NCBI GenBank assembly: GCA_015067995.1
Contig: SVLJ01000017.1
Location: 1 to 61,614, forward strand
Origin: Oscillospiraceae bacterium
GTDB lineage: Bacteria > Bacillota > Clostridia > Oscillospirales > Oscillospiraceae
Direction: 5' to 3'
Length of the DNA: 61,614 nt
In this document: piece after piece, positions 26,207-35,331 of the stretch
How positions within the stretch are numbered: position 1 is the stretch's first letter
How the letters are laid out: the number at the start of each line of letters is the position of its first letter
The notes under the pieces: model-generated
Told to the model about the DNA's origin: nothing
The model's database searches: none
The model's input: only the letters and a program-made list of their open reading frames with translations
Position numbers and translations under genes: made by a program

Positions 26207-26241
26207 AAAAGATCGAGGCTCACAGAGAGCCTCGATCTTTT
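26207..26241. terminator. bidirectional terminator
   Basis: A 15-bp stem (26207-26221 with 26227-26241) with T6, between the transporter and the convergent lysR. Confidence 0.93.
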
Positions 26242-26249
26242 TTGCTGTC

Positions 26250-27110
26250 CTATTCGCCGATCTCCGCCAGAAACGCCTGCTCCAGCATTTCCAGAAACAC
26301 CTTTGCAGCCGCCGGCAAATATTTTTTCTCATCCCAATACACATATGTATTACGCTGAAAACCATCGATTTTGTGAAGGAAGATGCTTGCGGATATCTGT
26401 CCCTTCCACGAAACAGACGGGATAACAGCCACACCCAAATTCAACTCCACGCACTTGCGAATATAAAAAGGGTCATCACTCTGGATAGCAACGTGGGGCT
26501 CAAATCCCCACCGACGGCAGGCAGCCAGCATAATCGGATGCATGCTGTTTCCCGGCCCAAGGCTGATAAACGGTTCTGCAGCCAAGGAATCTGCATCGAT
26601 TTCTTCACTACCGGCCAGCGGATTATTCCGTGACATTGCCAGATAAACATCTTCGGAAAGAAGCTTCCTGCGCCGGAAGCCACTCTCTGCCAGAGTTTCG
26701 TCACCGATCATCAGGTGATAATTCCCAGGATCTGAATGCAGCTGATGGGTCGTCAGCACATCCACCTTTGGATGTAACTGACGAAAGCTGCGCACAGTCT
26801 GCATCACGATTCTGCGGTTTGTTTGGATGGAAAGCCGAAGCTCTCCAGAATCCTCATGATCAGCTGCCTCCGCCCTGGCATCATCCAGGAGCAGCAATGC
26901 CTGCTTTGCTTTTTGATAAAATGCCTTTCCCCGAGCATTGAGGGCAATCCGATTGGCGGTTCTGTCAAACAGCTTTGCGGAAAGCTCCGCCTCCAGCCGC
27001 TTGATACTCTGAGAAATATCCGATGGCGGAACCTGATACTTCTGTGCCGTACGGGAAAAATTCTCCATCTCCGCCGCATCACAAAAATATTTTAGCTGCA
27101 GCAGCTCCAT
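26250..27110 (-). CDS. LysR-family regulator divergent from madLM
   Basis: This 286-residue protein has an N-terminal winged helix (NFSRTAQKYQVPPSDISQSI, about 16-35) and a substrate-binding effector domain. The ATG at 27110 has AAGGAGG 8 bases upstream. Divergence from the malonate transporter genes suggests that it controls them, possibly with malonate as coinducer. TGTACAGTACA (27180-27190), a short perfect dyad in the gap, could be part of its site. Confidence 0.9.
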   Translation of the reverse strand: MELLQLKYFCDAAEMENFSRTAQKYQVPPSDISQSIKRLEAELSAKLFDRTANRIALNARGKAFYQKAKQALLLLDDARAEAADHEDSGELRLSIQTNRRIVMQTVRSFRQLHPKVDVLTTHQLHSDPGNYHLMIGDETLAESGFRRRKLLSEDVYLAMSRNNPLAGSEEIDADSLAAEPFISLGPGNSMHPIMLAACRRWGFEPHVAIQSDDPFYIRKCVELNLGVAVIPSVSWKGQISASIFLHKIDGFQRNTYVYWDEKKYLPAAAKVFLEMLEQAFLAEIGE

Positions 27111-27280
27111 CCACAGTTCCTCCTTACACCCTTCATTTACCATACGATAAAAGTGATGCTATTGTAATATATCCTATTATGTACAGTACAGTGATTTTAT
27201 ACTATCATAAGTCCAAAATCAAGAAGGGAGAATGTCTGCCAGGTATTTTTTCATCAAAAACAACCGGCAGCAAAACAGGT

Positions 27281-27649
27281 ATGATCTACGGTGTTGCGGC
27301 TCTGTCCGCCTGTATGCTTTTGGGCACGCTGATCGGTACGGTGTTCGGTGAACTCATCGGCGCCGGTACGGAAATCGGCGGTGTCGGCTTCGCCATGCTG
27401 CTTCTGGTCTTTCTGACCAACTGCAAAAAATTTACTTTCACCCAGAAACCCGCCTTCATTCAGGGCATCCAATTCTGGAAGGCCATGTTCATCCCCGTGG
27501 TCATCGCCATGACCGCTACACAGAACGTGTTCCAGATGCTGTCCAGCAGCATCGTTGCTATTGCAGCCGGTGCCGCGGCGGTGGGTTTCTCCTATTTCAT
27601 GCTCTTTGTTCTGCATAAGATCGACCAAAAGAAGGAGGGCAGCAGATGA
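27281..27649 (+). CDS. madL: malonate transporter subunit MadL
   Basis: MadL is the small membrane subunit of the sodium-coupled malonate importer MadLM. The 122 residues have four hydrophobic helices, and the MIYGVAALSACMLLGTLIG opening, GVGFAMLLLVFLTN and QFWKAMFIPVVIAMTATQNV segments are typical. The frame is open much further upstream, but family length and N-terminus fit the ATG at 27281; only a weak AGG precedes it. The stop overlaps the madM start by four bases. Confidence 0.9.
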   Translation: MIYGVAALSACMLLGTLIGTVFGELIGAGTEIGGVGFAMLLLVFLTNCKKFTFTQKPAFIQGIQFWKAMFIPVVIAMTATQNVFQMLSSSIVAIAAGAAAVGFSYFMLFVLHKIDQKKEGSR

Positions 27650-28422
27650 ACCAGTTACTCACCTATGTGACCGATGTAATGACCAAGAACGGTCTGGTGG
27701 CCGCCTTTTTGTTTACGGGCATCGTTGTCCTTATATCCAACCTGATCACAGAAAAGCTGCTGCGGGGACGTATTCACTCCTCCGCCGTGGCCATTTTCCT
27801 TGGACTGATCGCCGCATGTATCGGCGGTGCCGTCACAGGCGGCGAAAAGGGTCTGGCGGATATCGCAATTTTCAGCGGACTGGGCGTCATGGGCGGCTCT
27901 ACGCTGAGAAACTTCACCATCATTGCCGCCTCCTACGGTGCCAAGTGGGAGGAGATCAAAAAATGCGGCCTCGCCGGCATTGTCTCCCTGTTCGTGGGTA
28001 TCGCATCCTCCTACACCATGGGTGCCATCGTGGCGTATGCCTTTGGTTACCGTGATGCCGTCAGCATTTCCACCATTGCCGGCGGCGCAGTCACTTTTGT
28101 GGTAGGCCCGGTCACTGGACAGACACTGGGGGCAGACTCCGCCGTCATCGCTCTGTCTGTGGCGGCAGGTCTTATTAAAACCGTCTTCATCATGATCCTG
28201 ACGCCGTTTATCGCCAAGCCTGTAGGCGTCACCACACCGAAGATGGCCATGATCTACGGTGGTCTGGTGGGTTCCACAAGCGGCGTATCCACCGGTCTTG
28301 CGGCAACCGACCCCACGCTGGTGCCTTACGGAACCATGGTAGCCACCTTTTACTCCGGCTTTGGCTGTCTGCTTGCACCCTCTTTGTTGTACGGAATCAC
28401 CAGGCTGATTTTCCCCGGCTAA
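27646..28422 (+). CDS. madM: malonate transporter subunit MadM
   Basis: This is the large membrane subunit of MadLM, 258 residues and about eight helices. GLGVMGGSTLRNFTIIAAS, GGAVTFVVGPVTGQTLGADS and the terminal YGGLVGSTSGVSTGLAATDP segments match the family. It is translationally coupled to madL (ATGA). No malonate decarboxylase or malonyl-CoA ligase gene is nearby, so the fate of imported malonate lies elsewhere. Confidence 0.93.
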   Translation: MNQLLTYVTDVMTKNGLVAAFLFTGIVVLISNLITEKLLRGRIHSSAVAIFLGLIAACIGGAVTGGEKGLADIAIFSGLGVMGGSTLRNFTIIAASYGAKWEEIKKCGLAGIVSLFVGIASSYTMGAIVAYAFGYRDAVSISTIAGGAVTFVVGPVTGQTLGADSAVIALSVAAGLIKTVFIMILTPFIAKPVGVTTPKMAMIYGGLVGSTSGVSTGLAATDPTLVPYGTMVATFYSGFGCLLAPSLLYGITRLIFPG

Positions 28423-28438
28423 ACAACATAGCGTCCCC

Positions 28439-28479
28439 AAAAAGAGTGCTGTGCTCACGAAGAACACAGCACTCTTTTT
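28439..28479 (+). terminator. terminator after madM
   Basis: A 15-bp stem (28439-28453 with 28465-28479) with T5; it can also terminate the minus-strand pst operon. Confidence 0.92.
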
Positions 28480-28488
28480 GGAGTTTCA

Positions 28489-29148
28489 TCACAACAACAG
28501 TTGGTCGTTGATCTGCAGCCGGAACCGAAGTCCCAGCTTTTCCGCCGCCTTGCGGCACATGACCATTCGCTTGGTAAATATCTCAAAATAGTCCATCACG
28601 GAGCTGAACTCCGCATCGATGGTCAGTTCCAGCAGAATGCTGTCCTTCTCCGGCGAGATGACCAGCCGGGAGTCACTGACGGAGTAGTTTACCCGGTCAT
28701 GGATATCGAAATCCAACGTGTTCTTGCTGCGCACACGGCTGCGGCGCACATCGGACTTATCTGCCAGAATCAATGCCGCGGCCACAGCATTCACAGGCAC
28801 ACCGGTGCCCTCGTCATGGTTGCCGATGGCAGTAACAATGGTGGCTACGTCTGCCGGGTCACAATTCATATGATCCAGAATGCGGAATGCCATGATGGCG
28901 CCGGACTGGGAATGATCCACTCGGTTGATAAGATTGCCGATATCGTGGAGCCAACCGGCGATCTTCACCAGTTCCACCTCTCTGGGGGAGTAACCCATGG
29001 TTTCCAGAATATAGCCCGCCATATATGCCACACGACCCACATGAGCAAAACTATGCTCCGTGTATCCCAGTGCATCCAGCGATTCATCCGCGCGCTGGAT
29101 ATAAGTACGAATTTCCTGTGAGTTTTTTACTTCCTGATATGTCAGCAT
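28489..29148 (-). CDS. HD-domain phosphohydrolase-like protein
   Basis: The protein has 219 residues. An HD domain occupies about 30-135, with candidate metal ligands His32 or His36, HD at 68-69, His111 and Asp130; LALEV-like variants aside, the H...HD...H...D order is complete. A C-terminal alpha/beta tail (about 145-219; NYSVSDSRLVISPEKDSILLEL begins it) is shared by clostridial homologues that I cannot name. AGGAGG lies upstream of the ATG at 29148. It follows phoU by 47 bases and is probably the last gene of the pst operon, which hints at a phosphate- or nucleotide-related role. Substrate unknown. Confidence 0.85.
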   Translation of the reverse strand: MLTYQEVKNSQEIRTYIQRADESLDALGYTEHSFAHVGRVAYMAGYILETMGYSPREVELVKIAGWLHDIGNLINRVDHSQSGAIMAFRILDHMNCDPADVATIVTAIGNHDEGTGVPVNAVAAALILADKSDVRRSRVRSKNTLDFDIHDRVNYSVSDSRLVISPEKDSILLELTIDAEFSSVMDYFEIFTKRMVMCRKAAEKLGLRFRLQINDQLLL

Positions 29149-29195
29149 TGGATACCTCCTATTAAGTATCGGCAGCCGGCAAGCCGGCCGCCTGT

Positions 29196-29843
29196 TCAAT
29201 TCAACTGCGGGTGGACACCGGTAACGACATATTCCACCCACTCCGCCACATTGGTAGCATGATCGCCAATACGTTCAAAATACTTGGCAATCATCAGCAA
29301 ATCCAAAACCGCTTCGCCCTGCGCTTGATTCTCCTGCAGCAGCCGTACAATGGTGTTCTTGACCTGCACAAACAGCGCATCCATCTCATCATCTTCGGTG
29401 CAGACCGCATGTGCCAACTCCAGATCCTGCTCCACAAAGGACTCCACACTCTCTGTCACCATCCGGCAAGCCGTGCGAGCCATGTCACGCACCGACTCCA
29501 TGTCCTCCGACCGGGTTTCCGCCAGGAAGGGCGTCAGTTCCGCTATGTCCGCCGCCTGATCGCCAATGCGCTCCAAATCGGAAATCAGCTTCAATGCCGC
29601 TGAAATCTTTCGCAGATCCCGAGCCACCGGCTGCTGCTGTAAAAGCAGCTTCAGGCACAGGTTTTCCACGTCCCGTTCCTTTCTGTCGATGGCTTCCTCA
29701 ATACCCCGAACTCTGGCCGCCATTTCCGGCGAGCATTCCCGAAGAGCCTCCGCAGCAGCGGCAATGACCTCTTCGCACAGAGCGCCCATCTGCAGCAGTT
29801 CCGTATGCAGCTGCTCCAGCTGCCGGTGATACTGTTCCCGCAT
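29196..29843 (-). CDS. phoU: phosphate-uptake regulator PhoU
   Basis: PhoU is a cytosolic dimer linking the Pst transporter to phosphate signalling and restraining uptake. The 215 residues form two three-helix bundles, each with a conserved E/DxxxD metal motif (ISDLERIGDQAADIAEL in the first, MIAKYFERIGDHATNVAEW in the second). Its ATG overlaps the pstB stop by one base (TGATG), so translation is coupled. No PhoPR-like two-component genes are in the window. Confidence 0.96.
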   Translation of the reverse strand: MREQYHRQLEQLHTELLQMGALCEEVIAAAAEALRECSPEMAARVRGIEEAIDRKERDVENLCLKLLLQQQPVARDLRKISAALKLISDLERIGDQAADIAELTPFLAETRSEDMESVRDMARTACRMVTESVESFVEQDLELAHAVCTEDDEMDALFVQVKNTIVRLLQENQAQGEAVLDLLMIAKYFERIGDHATNVAEWVEYVVTGVHPQLN

Positions 29844-30592
29844 CAGCCAAACCTCCCGGTAATGTAATCTTCTGTCCGCGAGTCCTTGGGGACAGAGAAG
29901 ACACGTTCCGTCTCTCCGAATTCCACCAATTCACCCATCAGGAAAAACGCCGTCCGGTCTGAAATGCGGGCCGCCTGCTGCATATTGTGGGTCACGATGA
30001 TAATAGTATACCGTTTTTTCAGTTCCAATGCAAGGTCTTCAATGCGCGCGGTGGAAATCGGGTCCAGCGCACTGGTGGGCTCATCCATCAGCAGCACCTC
30101 CGGCTCCACTGCCAGCGCTCTGGCAATGCACAGCCGCTGCTGCTGCCCGCCGGACATGCCCATCGCATTTTTTCGCAGCCGATCCTTCACCTCATCCCAT
30201 AAGGCGGCAGCACGCAGGGCGCTTTCCACGATCTCGTCCAGCCGCTGCCGACTGCGCACACCATGGGTTCTTGGCCCATAGGCCACATTGTCGTATATGC
30301 TCATAGGAAAAGGATTTGGTTTCTGAAACACCATCCCTACCCGCCGCCGCAGCTCCGTGACATCCACAGCTCTGTAAATATCCTCTCCGTCCAGCTTCAC
30401 CTGACCGGTGATCCGGCAGGCTGCCACCAGATCGTTCATGCGATTCAGCGTCCGCAGCAGCGTGGATTTCCCGCAGCCGGAAGGTCCGATCAGCGCTGTG
30501 ATTTCTCTGACCGGCAACCCCATATTGATTTGTTTCAAAGCCTGGAATTCTCCGTAAAAGAGATCCAGCTCCTTCACAGTCATTTTGTTCAT
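29843..30592 (-). CDS. pstB: phosphate ABC transporter ATPase
   Basis: This is the ATPase subunit of the PstSCAB importer, 249 residues. Walker [10 protein letters not shown] (about 33-41), signature [16 protein letters not shown], Walker [14 protein letters not shown] and the D- and H-loops are present. NRMNDLV after Walker A is the PstB-specific motif. It starts three bases after the pstA stop. Confidence 0.97.
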   Translation of the reverse strand: MNKMTVKELDLFYGEFQALKQINMGLPVREITALIGPSGCGKSTLLRTLNRMNDLVAACRITGQVKLDGEDIYRAVDVTELRRRVGMVFQKPNPFPMSIYDNVAYGPRTHGVRSRQRLDEIVESALRAAALWDEVKDRLRKNAMGMSGGQQQRLCIARALAVEPEVLLMDEPTSALDPISTARIEDLALELKKRYTIIIVTHNMQQAARISDRTAFFLMGELVEFGETERVFSVPKDSRTEDYITGRFG

Positions 30593-30595
30593 TCG

Positions 30596-31432
30596 CTACC
30601 CTTTCCTGCCGGAATACCTCCGGGCAGCCGCGCCCGCCGCGGCATTGATACCCATCACCAGCAGCAGGAGCACTACACCGGCGGCGTAGGCCTCTTCCAT
30701 GTGCAGTCCCTCGTTCCAAAGTGCATACATATGCACCGCCAGCGTCCGTCCCGATGATGTCAGTCCCGCCAGCTGCGCCGCCGTTCCCGCAGTAAAAATC
30801 AGCGCCGCAGTCTCTCCCACAATGCGCCCCACCGCCACGATGATACCGGCAGCGATTCCCGGCACAGCGGACGGCAGTACAACATGCCAGATCGTCCGCA
30901 GCCGTCCTGCTCCCAGTCCGAAGCTGCCCTCCCGGTATGCATCCGGCACTGACAGCAGCGCTTCTTCCGTTGTACGGAGAATCGTGGGCAGTACCATGAT
31001 ACTGACAGTCAGGATTCCCGCCGCCATGGAATAGCCCACCTCAAGCGTCCTGCTGAACATCAGATAGCCAAACAGTCCATAGACGATGGAAGGGATTCCC
31101 GCCAGCGTCTCAGCCGCCAAGCGGATTACATGAACCATCCGGCTGCCCCGTCTGGCATATTCCACCAGATAGACCGCCGCACCAACGCTCAGGGGTACTG
31201 CCAGTGCCAGTGCCGCCGAAGTCAGAGTCAGTGTGTTTACCAGCGCAGGCATCATAGAGACATTTTCCGAGGCATATTCCCACGCAAACAACCGGGGTTG
31301 CAGATTTGGCACACCCTTCCAGAGAATATATGCCACAAGAAGTCCCAGAACCGACAGCGTCATCACCGCCGCACTCCATACCAGAAACCGAAGCAGCGCG
31401 GATCCGATGTGATGTCTGATTCCCCGTCTCAT
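30596..31432 (-). CDS. pstA: phosphate ABC transporter permease PstA
   Basis: PstA is the second permease of the Pst complex, 278 residues and six hydrophobic helices. The EAA loop (LRTTEEALLSVPDAYREGSFGLGAG, split as LRTTEEALLSVPD and AYREGSFGLGAG) docks to PstB. The ATG at 31432 overlaps the pstC stop by four bases and has GGGGAGAGG before it; an upstream extension inside pstC is unlikely. Confidence 0.94.
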   Translation of the reverse strand: MRRGIRHHIGSALLRFLVWSAAVMTLSVLGLLVAYILWKGVPNLQPRLFAWEYASENVSMMPALVNTLTLTSAALALAVPLSVGAAVYLVEYARRGSRMVHVIRLAAETLAGIPSIVYGLFGYLMFSRTLEVGYSMAAGILTVSIMVLPTILRTTEEALLSVPDAYREGSFGLGAGRLRTIWHVVLPSAVPGIAAGIIVAVGRIVGETAALIFTAGTAAQLAGLTSSGRTLAVHMYALWNEGLHMEEAYAAGVVLLLLVMGINAAAGAAARRYSGRKG

Positions 31433-32286
31433 GCCCTCTCCCCTTCCTTCATCCGTCCCGCCCACAAGTTGATCAGCAGAATCAGGAGGAACAACACCGC
31501 GCCGACAGCAAACAGTGCCTGCCGGTGCAGTCCTTCTGCATATCCCATTTCCATGATGATATTGGTGGTCAGGGTGCGGACACCCCGCAAAAGGCTATAG
31601 GGCATGGCAGTCTGATTGCCGGCCACCATAGCCACCGCCGTTGCCTCTCCCGCAGCGCGTCCTAACCCCAGCACGATTCCTGCCAAAATACCGGAACGGG
31701 CAGCAGGCAATACCACAGTGAACACCGCACGCTCATGGGTGGCTCCCAACGCCAACGCCCCCTCGTAGTAACTGTCCGGCACTGCCCGCAGTGCGCTTTC
31801 TGCCACACCGATGATGCTGGGAAGAATCATCACGCCCAACAGCAGCGAGGCCGTCAGAATACTCCTTCCGCTGCCTCCCAGCAGCTGACGCACCAACGGC
31901 ACCATAACCATCAACCCGAAAAAGCCAAAGACGATGGACGGGATCCCTGCCAGCAGCTCCACCGCCGGTTTTGCCCTATGGTACATCGTTTCCGGGCAAA
32001 ACCGCGCCAGCCACACCGCCGTCAGTACGCCCAGCGGTACACCCAGCAGCATGGCACCGGAAGTGATGTAGATACTGCCCAGGATCATAGGCAAAACACC
32101 GTAGTGATCGCTGCCCGGCTTCCATACTCTTCCCAGTAAGAAATCCCGCAGTCCGATCTCACGCAGAGCCGGGATACCACCTGCCAGCAGGAATCCGCAG
32201 ATCAACGCCACAGCCGCCACAGAAACACAGGCCGCCAACAAGAATACCCGCTGCATCCACCGCTCATAAAATACATTTGTTTTCAT
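31429..32286 (-). CDS. pstC: phosphate ABC transporter permease PstC
   Basis: PstC is the first permease, 285 residues with six helices. GIPSIVFGFFGLMVMVPLVR and the EAA loop ALRAVPDSYYEGALALGAT are typical. Two starts are possible: an ATG at 32319 overlapping the pstS stop (ATGA), or the ATG at 32286 with GGGAGG 8 bases upstream. I chose the latter because its N-terminus (MKTNVFYERWMQ) fits the family and the former has no clear site. Confidence 0.93.
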   Translation of the reverse strand: MKTNVFYERWMQRVFLLAACVSVAAVALICGFLLAGGIPALREIGLRDFLLGRVWKPGSDHYGVLPMILGSIYITSGAMLLGVPLGVLTAVWLARFCPETMYHRAKPAVELLAGIPSIVFGFFGLMVMVPLVRQLLGGSGRSILTASLLLGVMILPSIIGVAESALRAVPDSYYEGALALGATHERAVFTVVLPAARSGILAGIVLGLGRAAGEATAVAMVAGNQTAMPYSLLRGVRTLTTNIIMEMGYAEGLHRQALFAVGAVLFLLILLINLWAGRMKEGERA

Positions 32287-32315
32287 CCTCCGTCCCTCCC
32301 GCACGACACGTCCAC

Positions 32316-33179
32316 TCATGGCCGCAGCTGTTCCCAGCCTGTAATCGTACCTGTGTAAATATCACAGATCTGCTGCCTGCTTAGGTTCTCCAGTGTGTTT
32401 TCCGGATGAACGATCACAGCGATGCCGTCCAGTGCAATGGTATAGGCATGTAAGCCATCGCGTTCTTCGTCGATCAGATCCCGGGACGTCATCCCCAGAT
32501 CGCACAGACCGTCGGCAGCATCCTGAATCCCGGTGGTGGAATCCGATGTCTGCAGCACGATCTTTACCCCGCGATTTTGAGACATATACGCCTCTGCCAG
32601 TTTTTCCATGACCGGAAACACCGAGGAGCTGCCGGACACCGTGATCTCGCCGGATGACCGTCTGACAGGAAACATACCGCCGGTTCCCCCGCCTGTATAA
32701 CCGGCCTCTTCCACCACCGCCTGCCCGCTGTCGCCGAGAATGAATGCCACGAAATCATGCACAACTGCAGGCGCATCCTGCCGCAGCACAATCTGAAAGG
32801 CCCGCCTGACAGGATATCGGCCGTCCCGGACGTTCTCTGCGGTAGCAGCCTCGCCATCAATCATTAGTGCCTTCACCTCGTCGTTCAGCGCGCCCAGCGA
32901 CACATAACCGATGGCATTTCTGTTCTCTGCCACGCTGGACAGCATCACGCCGGTGGAATTGGTAATCTCTGCCGTATCCAAAGTTCTGTCTATCACGCCT
33001 CCCACCTCATTCTCCACCTGCACACCCACCAGTTTCGTAAAAGCACTGCGCGTCCCGGAACCGTCCTCCCGGGAGATCACAAATATCTCATCCCTGCGGC
33101 CGATGCAGCCCATCAGCAGCCCGAGCACTATCATCATGGCTGCAACTCCCATCATCCGTGCATACACTCTTCCTGACAC
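32316..33179 (-). CDS. pstS: phosphate-binding lipoprotein PstS, circularly permuted
   Basis: This lipoprotein captures phosphate outside the membrane for PstCAB. It has 287 residues: signal peptide with lipobox LMGC (Cys25), then SREDGSGTRSAF (36-47) and the VSLGALND...GRYPV region (93-123) that normally form the second half of PstS, a Gly-rich linker (161-178), and finally VSGSSSVFPVMEKLAEAY (181-198), GMTSRDL and ALDGIAVIV...DIYTGTITGW (249-282), normally the first half. Both phosphate-loop motifs are present but in reversed order. A GTG start has GGAGG 8 bases upstream. It leads the pst operon. Confidence 0.9.
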   Translation of the reverse strand: MSGRVYARMMGVAAMMIVLGLLMGCIGRRDEIFVISREDGSGTRSAFTKLVGVQVENEVGGVIDRTLDTAEITNSTGVMLSSVAENRNAIGYVSLGALNDEVKALMIDGEAATAENVRDGRYPVRRAFQIVLRQDAPAVVHDFVAFILGDSGQAVVEEAGYTGGGTGGMFPVRRSSGEITVSGSSSVFPVMEKLAEAYMSQNRGVKIVLQTSDSTTGIQDAADGLCDLGMTSRDLIDEERDGLHAYTIALDGIAVIVHPENTLENLSRQQICDIYTGTITGWEQLRP

Positions 33180-33256
33180 AGCAGCGTCCTCCCCTCCCTG
33201 ATTACTGTCAAGTGTATGCAGAATTGGTCTTTTTACGCATATCCCTGCAAAAAGGA

Positions 33257-33291
33257 AAAGTCAGAGACCGAAAAATCCAGTCTCTGACTTT
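33257..33291 (-). terminator. hairpin between the cysteine desulfidase gene and pstS
   Basis: A 12-bp stem (33257-33268 with 33280-33291) is followed on the minus strand by CCTTTTTGC. It should end the transcript from 34591 and insulate the pst operon. Confidence 0.8.
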
Positions 33292-33313
33292 CAGCTTGCT
33301 GATGGTCTATGGC

Positions 33314-34591
33314 TCAGTTCCCTACCATGATGTCCAAGATCTCATTATCCGTCTCACGCATACCCATACGTGCCAGACGGCCCACGGAGTCAATGGTGTT
33401 CTCCACGCCTTTCTTGATGATGCCCTCACCGCTGCGGAACTGGTTGCCGTTGAGATACATATGGTATCCGATCAGTCCGGCATCCACCGCGGAAGCGATC
33501 TTGGCCGCGCAGGAGGGCTTGGCACCGTCGCAGATCATGCCGGAGCAGATGGCCAGCGCATTGGCAATGGTATGGGCAATGACCTTAAAATCTCCGCCAT
33601 GGAGATACGCCACGCCGGTAGCGGCGCCCACACCGGCGCTGACTGCGCCGCAGAAGGCAGACAGTCTGCCAATGGGTGTCTTTTGATGAATGGTAATCAG
33701 GTCGGACAATGCCACTGCACGCAGCAGCTGTTCCTCGGAAGCGCCCAGCGCATTGGCATACTCAATCACCGGCAGGGATGCGGTCATACCCTGATTACCG
33801 CTGCCGGAAACGATGATCACCGGCATTTCGCAGCCGCTCATGCGGGCATCACTGCCTGCAGCCGCCGCAGCGGAGGCTCGAGCCGCCAAATCATTCTCTC
33901 CGTGAATCTGCCGGATGGTTCTGCCGATGGCGGCACCCCACTTGCCGGTCATACCCTCCTGAGAAATGGCGGTATTGTACTGGATCTGCCGTCCCACGGT
34001 AGGACGCAGATCCTTGGGATCCACGCAATTAATAAAGTCCACGATCTCCTGCACACTGAGCACACTGCGGTCCGTCTGATCATCACCGCCGGTGATTTCC
34101 CCACAGCCGCGGAAAATGACTTCCCCATCCTTGACCAGCAAGGTCAGATTCGTGTGGAAATCTGTGATCTCACAGGAGGCAGTGTGTCCGCCGCCGGACA
34201 GATCCACACGGATGTAGAAGATTTTCCCTCCGCGATTGGGCTGAATGGTAAATTCGCACTGCTCCAGGAATGCCTTTACCCGCTCTGCTTCTTCTCGCGT
34301 CACATGAGAAAGCACTTCCAACCCCAGATCCGCCCGTCCTGCAGTGATGCCCACCGCGGCGGCAGCCTCCATTCCCTTCAGTCCTCCGGTGTTTGGCACT
34401 ACGACACTCTTGACATTTTTGATGATATTACCGCTGACTTCCAGTACAACACGCTCCGGCGTCGCCCCCAGCAGCTCCCGCGCTTTGGCTGCAGCCAGCG
34501 CAATGGAAATGGGCTCCGTGCAGCCCATAGCGGGCAGCAGCTCCTCCTCCAGGATCTGGAGATATTCCTGATAATGCGGTGTTTTTTTCAT
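33314..34591 (-). CDS. L-cysteine desulfidase/UPF0597 family protein (CyuA-like)
   Basis: The protein has 425 residues. Members of this family are related to the alpha-beta L-serine dehydratases and include iron-sulfur L-cysteine desulfidase, which releases sulfide, ammonia and pyruvate. GCTEP near residue 23, VPNTGGLKGMEAA, GSGNQGMTASLPV and a C-terminal ICSGMICDGAKPSCAAK cysteine cluster (about 346-362) agree with a [4Fe-4S] site. GGAGG is ahead of the ATG. It is monocistronic. Cysteine rather than serine as substrate is inferred from the family. Confidence 0.88.
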   Translation of the reverse strand: MKKTPHYQEYLQILEEELLPAMGCTEPISIALAAAKARELLGATPERVVLEVSGNIIKNVKSVVVPNTGGLKGMEAAAAVGITAGRADLGLEVLSHVTREEAERVKAFLEQCEFTIQPNRGGKIFYIRVDLSGGGHTASCEITDFHTNLTLLVKDGEVIFRGCGEITGGDDQTDRSVLSVQEIVDFINCVDPKDLRPTVGRQIQYNTAISQEGMTGKWGAAIGRTIRQIHGENDLAARASAAAAAGSDARMSGCEMPVIIVSGSGNQGMTASLPVIEYANALGASEEQLLRAVALSDLITIHQKTPIGRLSAFCGAVSAGVGAATGVAYLHGGDFKVIAHTIANALAICSGMICDGAKPSCAAKIASAVDAGLIGYHMYLNGNQFRSGEGIIKKGVENTIDSVGRLARMGMRETDNEILDIMVGN

Positions 34592-34803
34592 ACATTTCCT
34601 CCGGTTTTACCGTATTTCATCTTTCTGTTACGATTGTAACAGACCTATGGAAAAGTGCAAGCACTTTTGCCTCTTTCCCGTCTTTTCCTGAATAATTTCC
34701 GTATTTCTTCAATTTTTCTCTTACATTTTTTTGAAAAATCGTGTAAAATCAAATTACATTACAATACCCTGTTGTGTAGATTTGGAGAAGGAGGACTCGG
34801 AAG

Positions 34804-35301
34804 ATGTATCAGATCGGCGACCTGGTGGTATACGGCTCTATAGGCGTATGCCGAGTAGATGGTTTTTCCCATCCGGACAGCAGCTCCAAGCTGTTTTACT
34901 GCCTCTCTCCCCTCTACCAGACCGGTGTGATCCATACTCCAGTGGAATCTGACAAGGTTCCTCTCCGCCCCGTTATGGCAGCGGAAACCGCGGAAGCGCT
35001 GCTCTCCCAGCTCCCCACCATCCATGTGGAAATCTACAAAGAGCGCACCATCCAGCAACTGGCGCAGAGATATCAGGCTGTGCTGCAGACCGGCGATCCG
35101 CTGCAGCTGCTTTCCCTGAGTCTGTCCGTCCAGCAAAAGCGCAGGCAGGCGGAAGCACAGAACCGCCGACTGGGCATGGTGGATGAGCGCTACGGTCGTC
35201 AGGCAGAGCGGCTGCTGTTCGGTGAGCTGGCCGTAGCACTGGATATGTCTATCGATGACATTCCTCATCTCATTTTTTCCCGGCTCAATGAAAACGCATA
35301 A
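34804..35301 (+). CDS. CarD/CdnL-family RNA polymerase-binding regulator
   Basis: The protein has 165 residues. The N-terminal 60 or so form the RNA polymerase-interacting Tudor-like domain (YQIGDLVVYGSIGVCRV), and the C-terminal part is a helical DNA-contacting domain. Such proteins stabilise open complexes, notably at rRNA promoters, in several phyla. A promoter-like TTACAT-17-TAAAAT lies at about 34721-34749, and GGAGAAGGAGG precedes the ATG. It is monocistronic, with a terminator at 35332. Confidence 0.92.
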   Translation: MYQIGDLVVYGSIGVCRVDGFSHPDSSSKLFYCLSPLYQTGVIHTPVESDKVPLRPVMAAETAEALLSQLPTIHVEIYKERTIQQLAQRYQAVLQTGDPLQLLSLSLSVQQKRRQAEAQNRRLGMVDERYGRQAERLLFGELAVALDMSIDDIPHLIFSRLNENA

Positions 35302-35331
35302 ACATGCAGTGGAAAACAGAAGCATTGTAGA

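Noticed and set aside
24599..26434. A 611-codon minus-strand frame over the NSS transporter
   Set aside because: Antisense to a well-conserved transporter; the Gly/His/Gln-rich composition is typical of a shadow frame.
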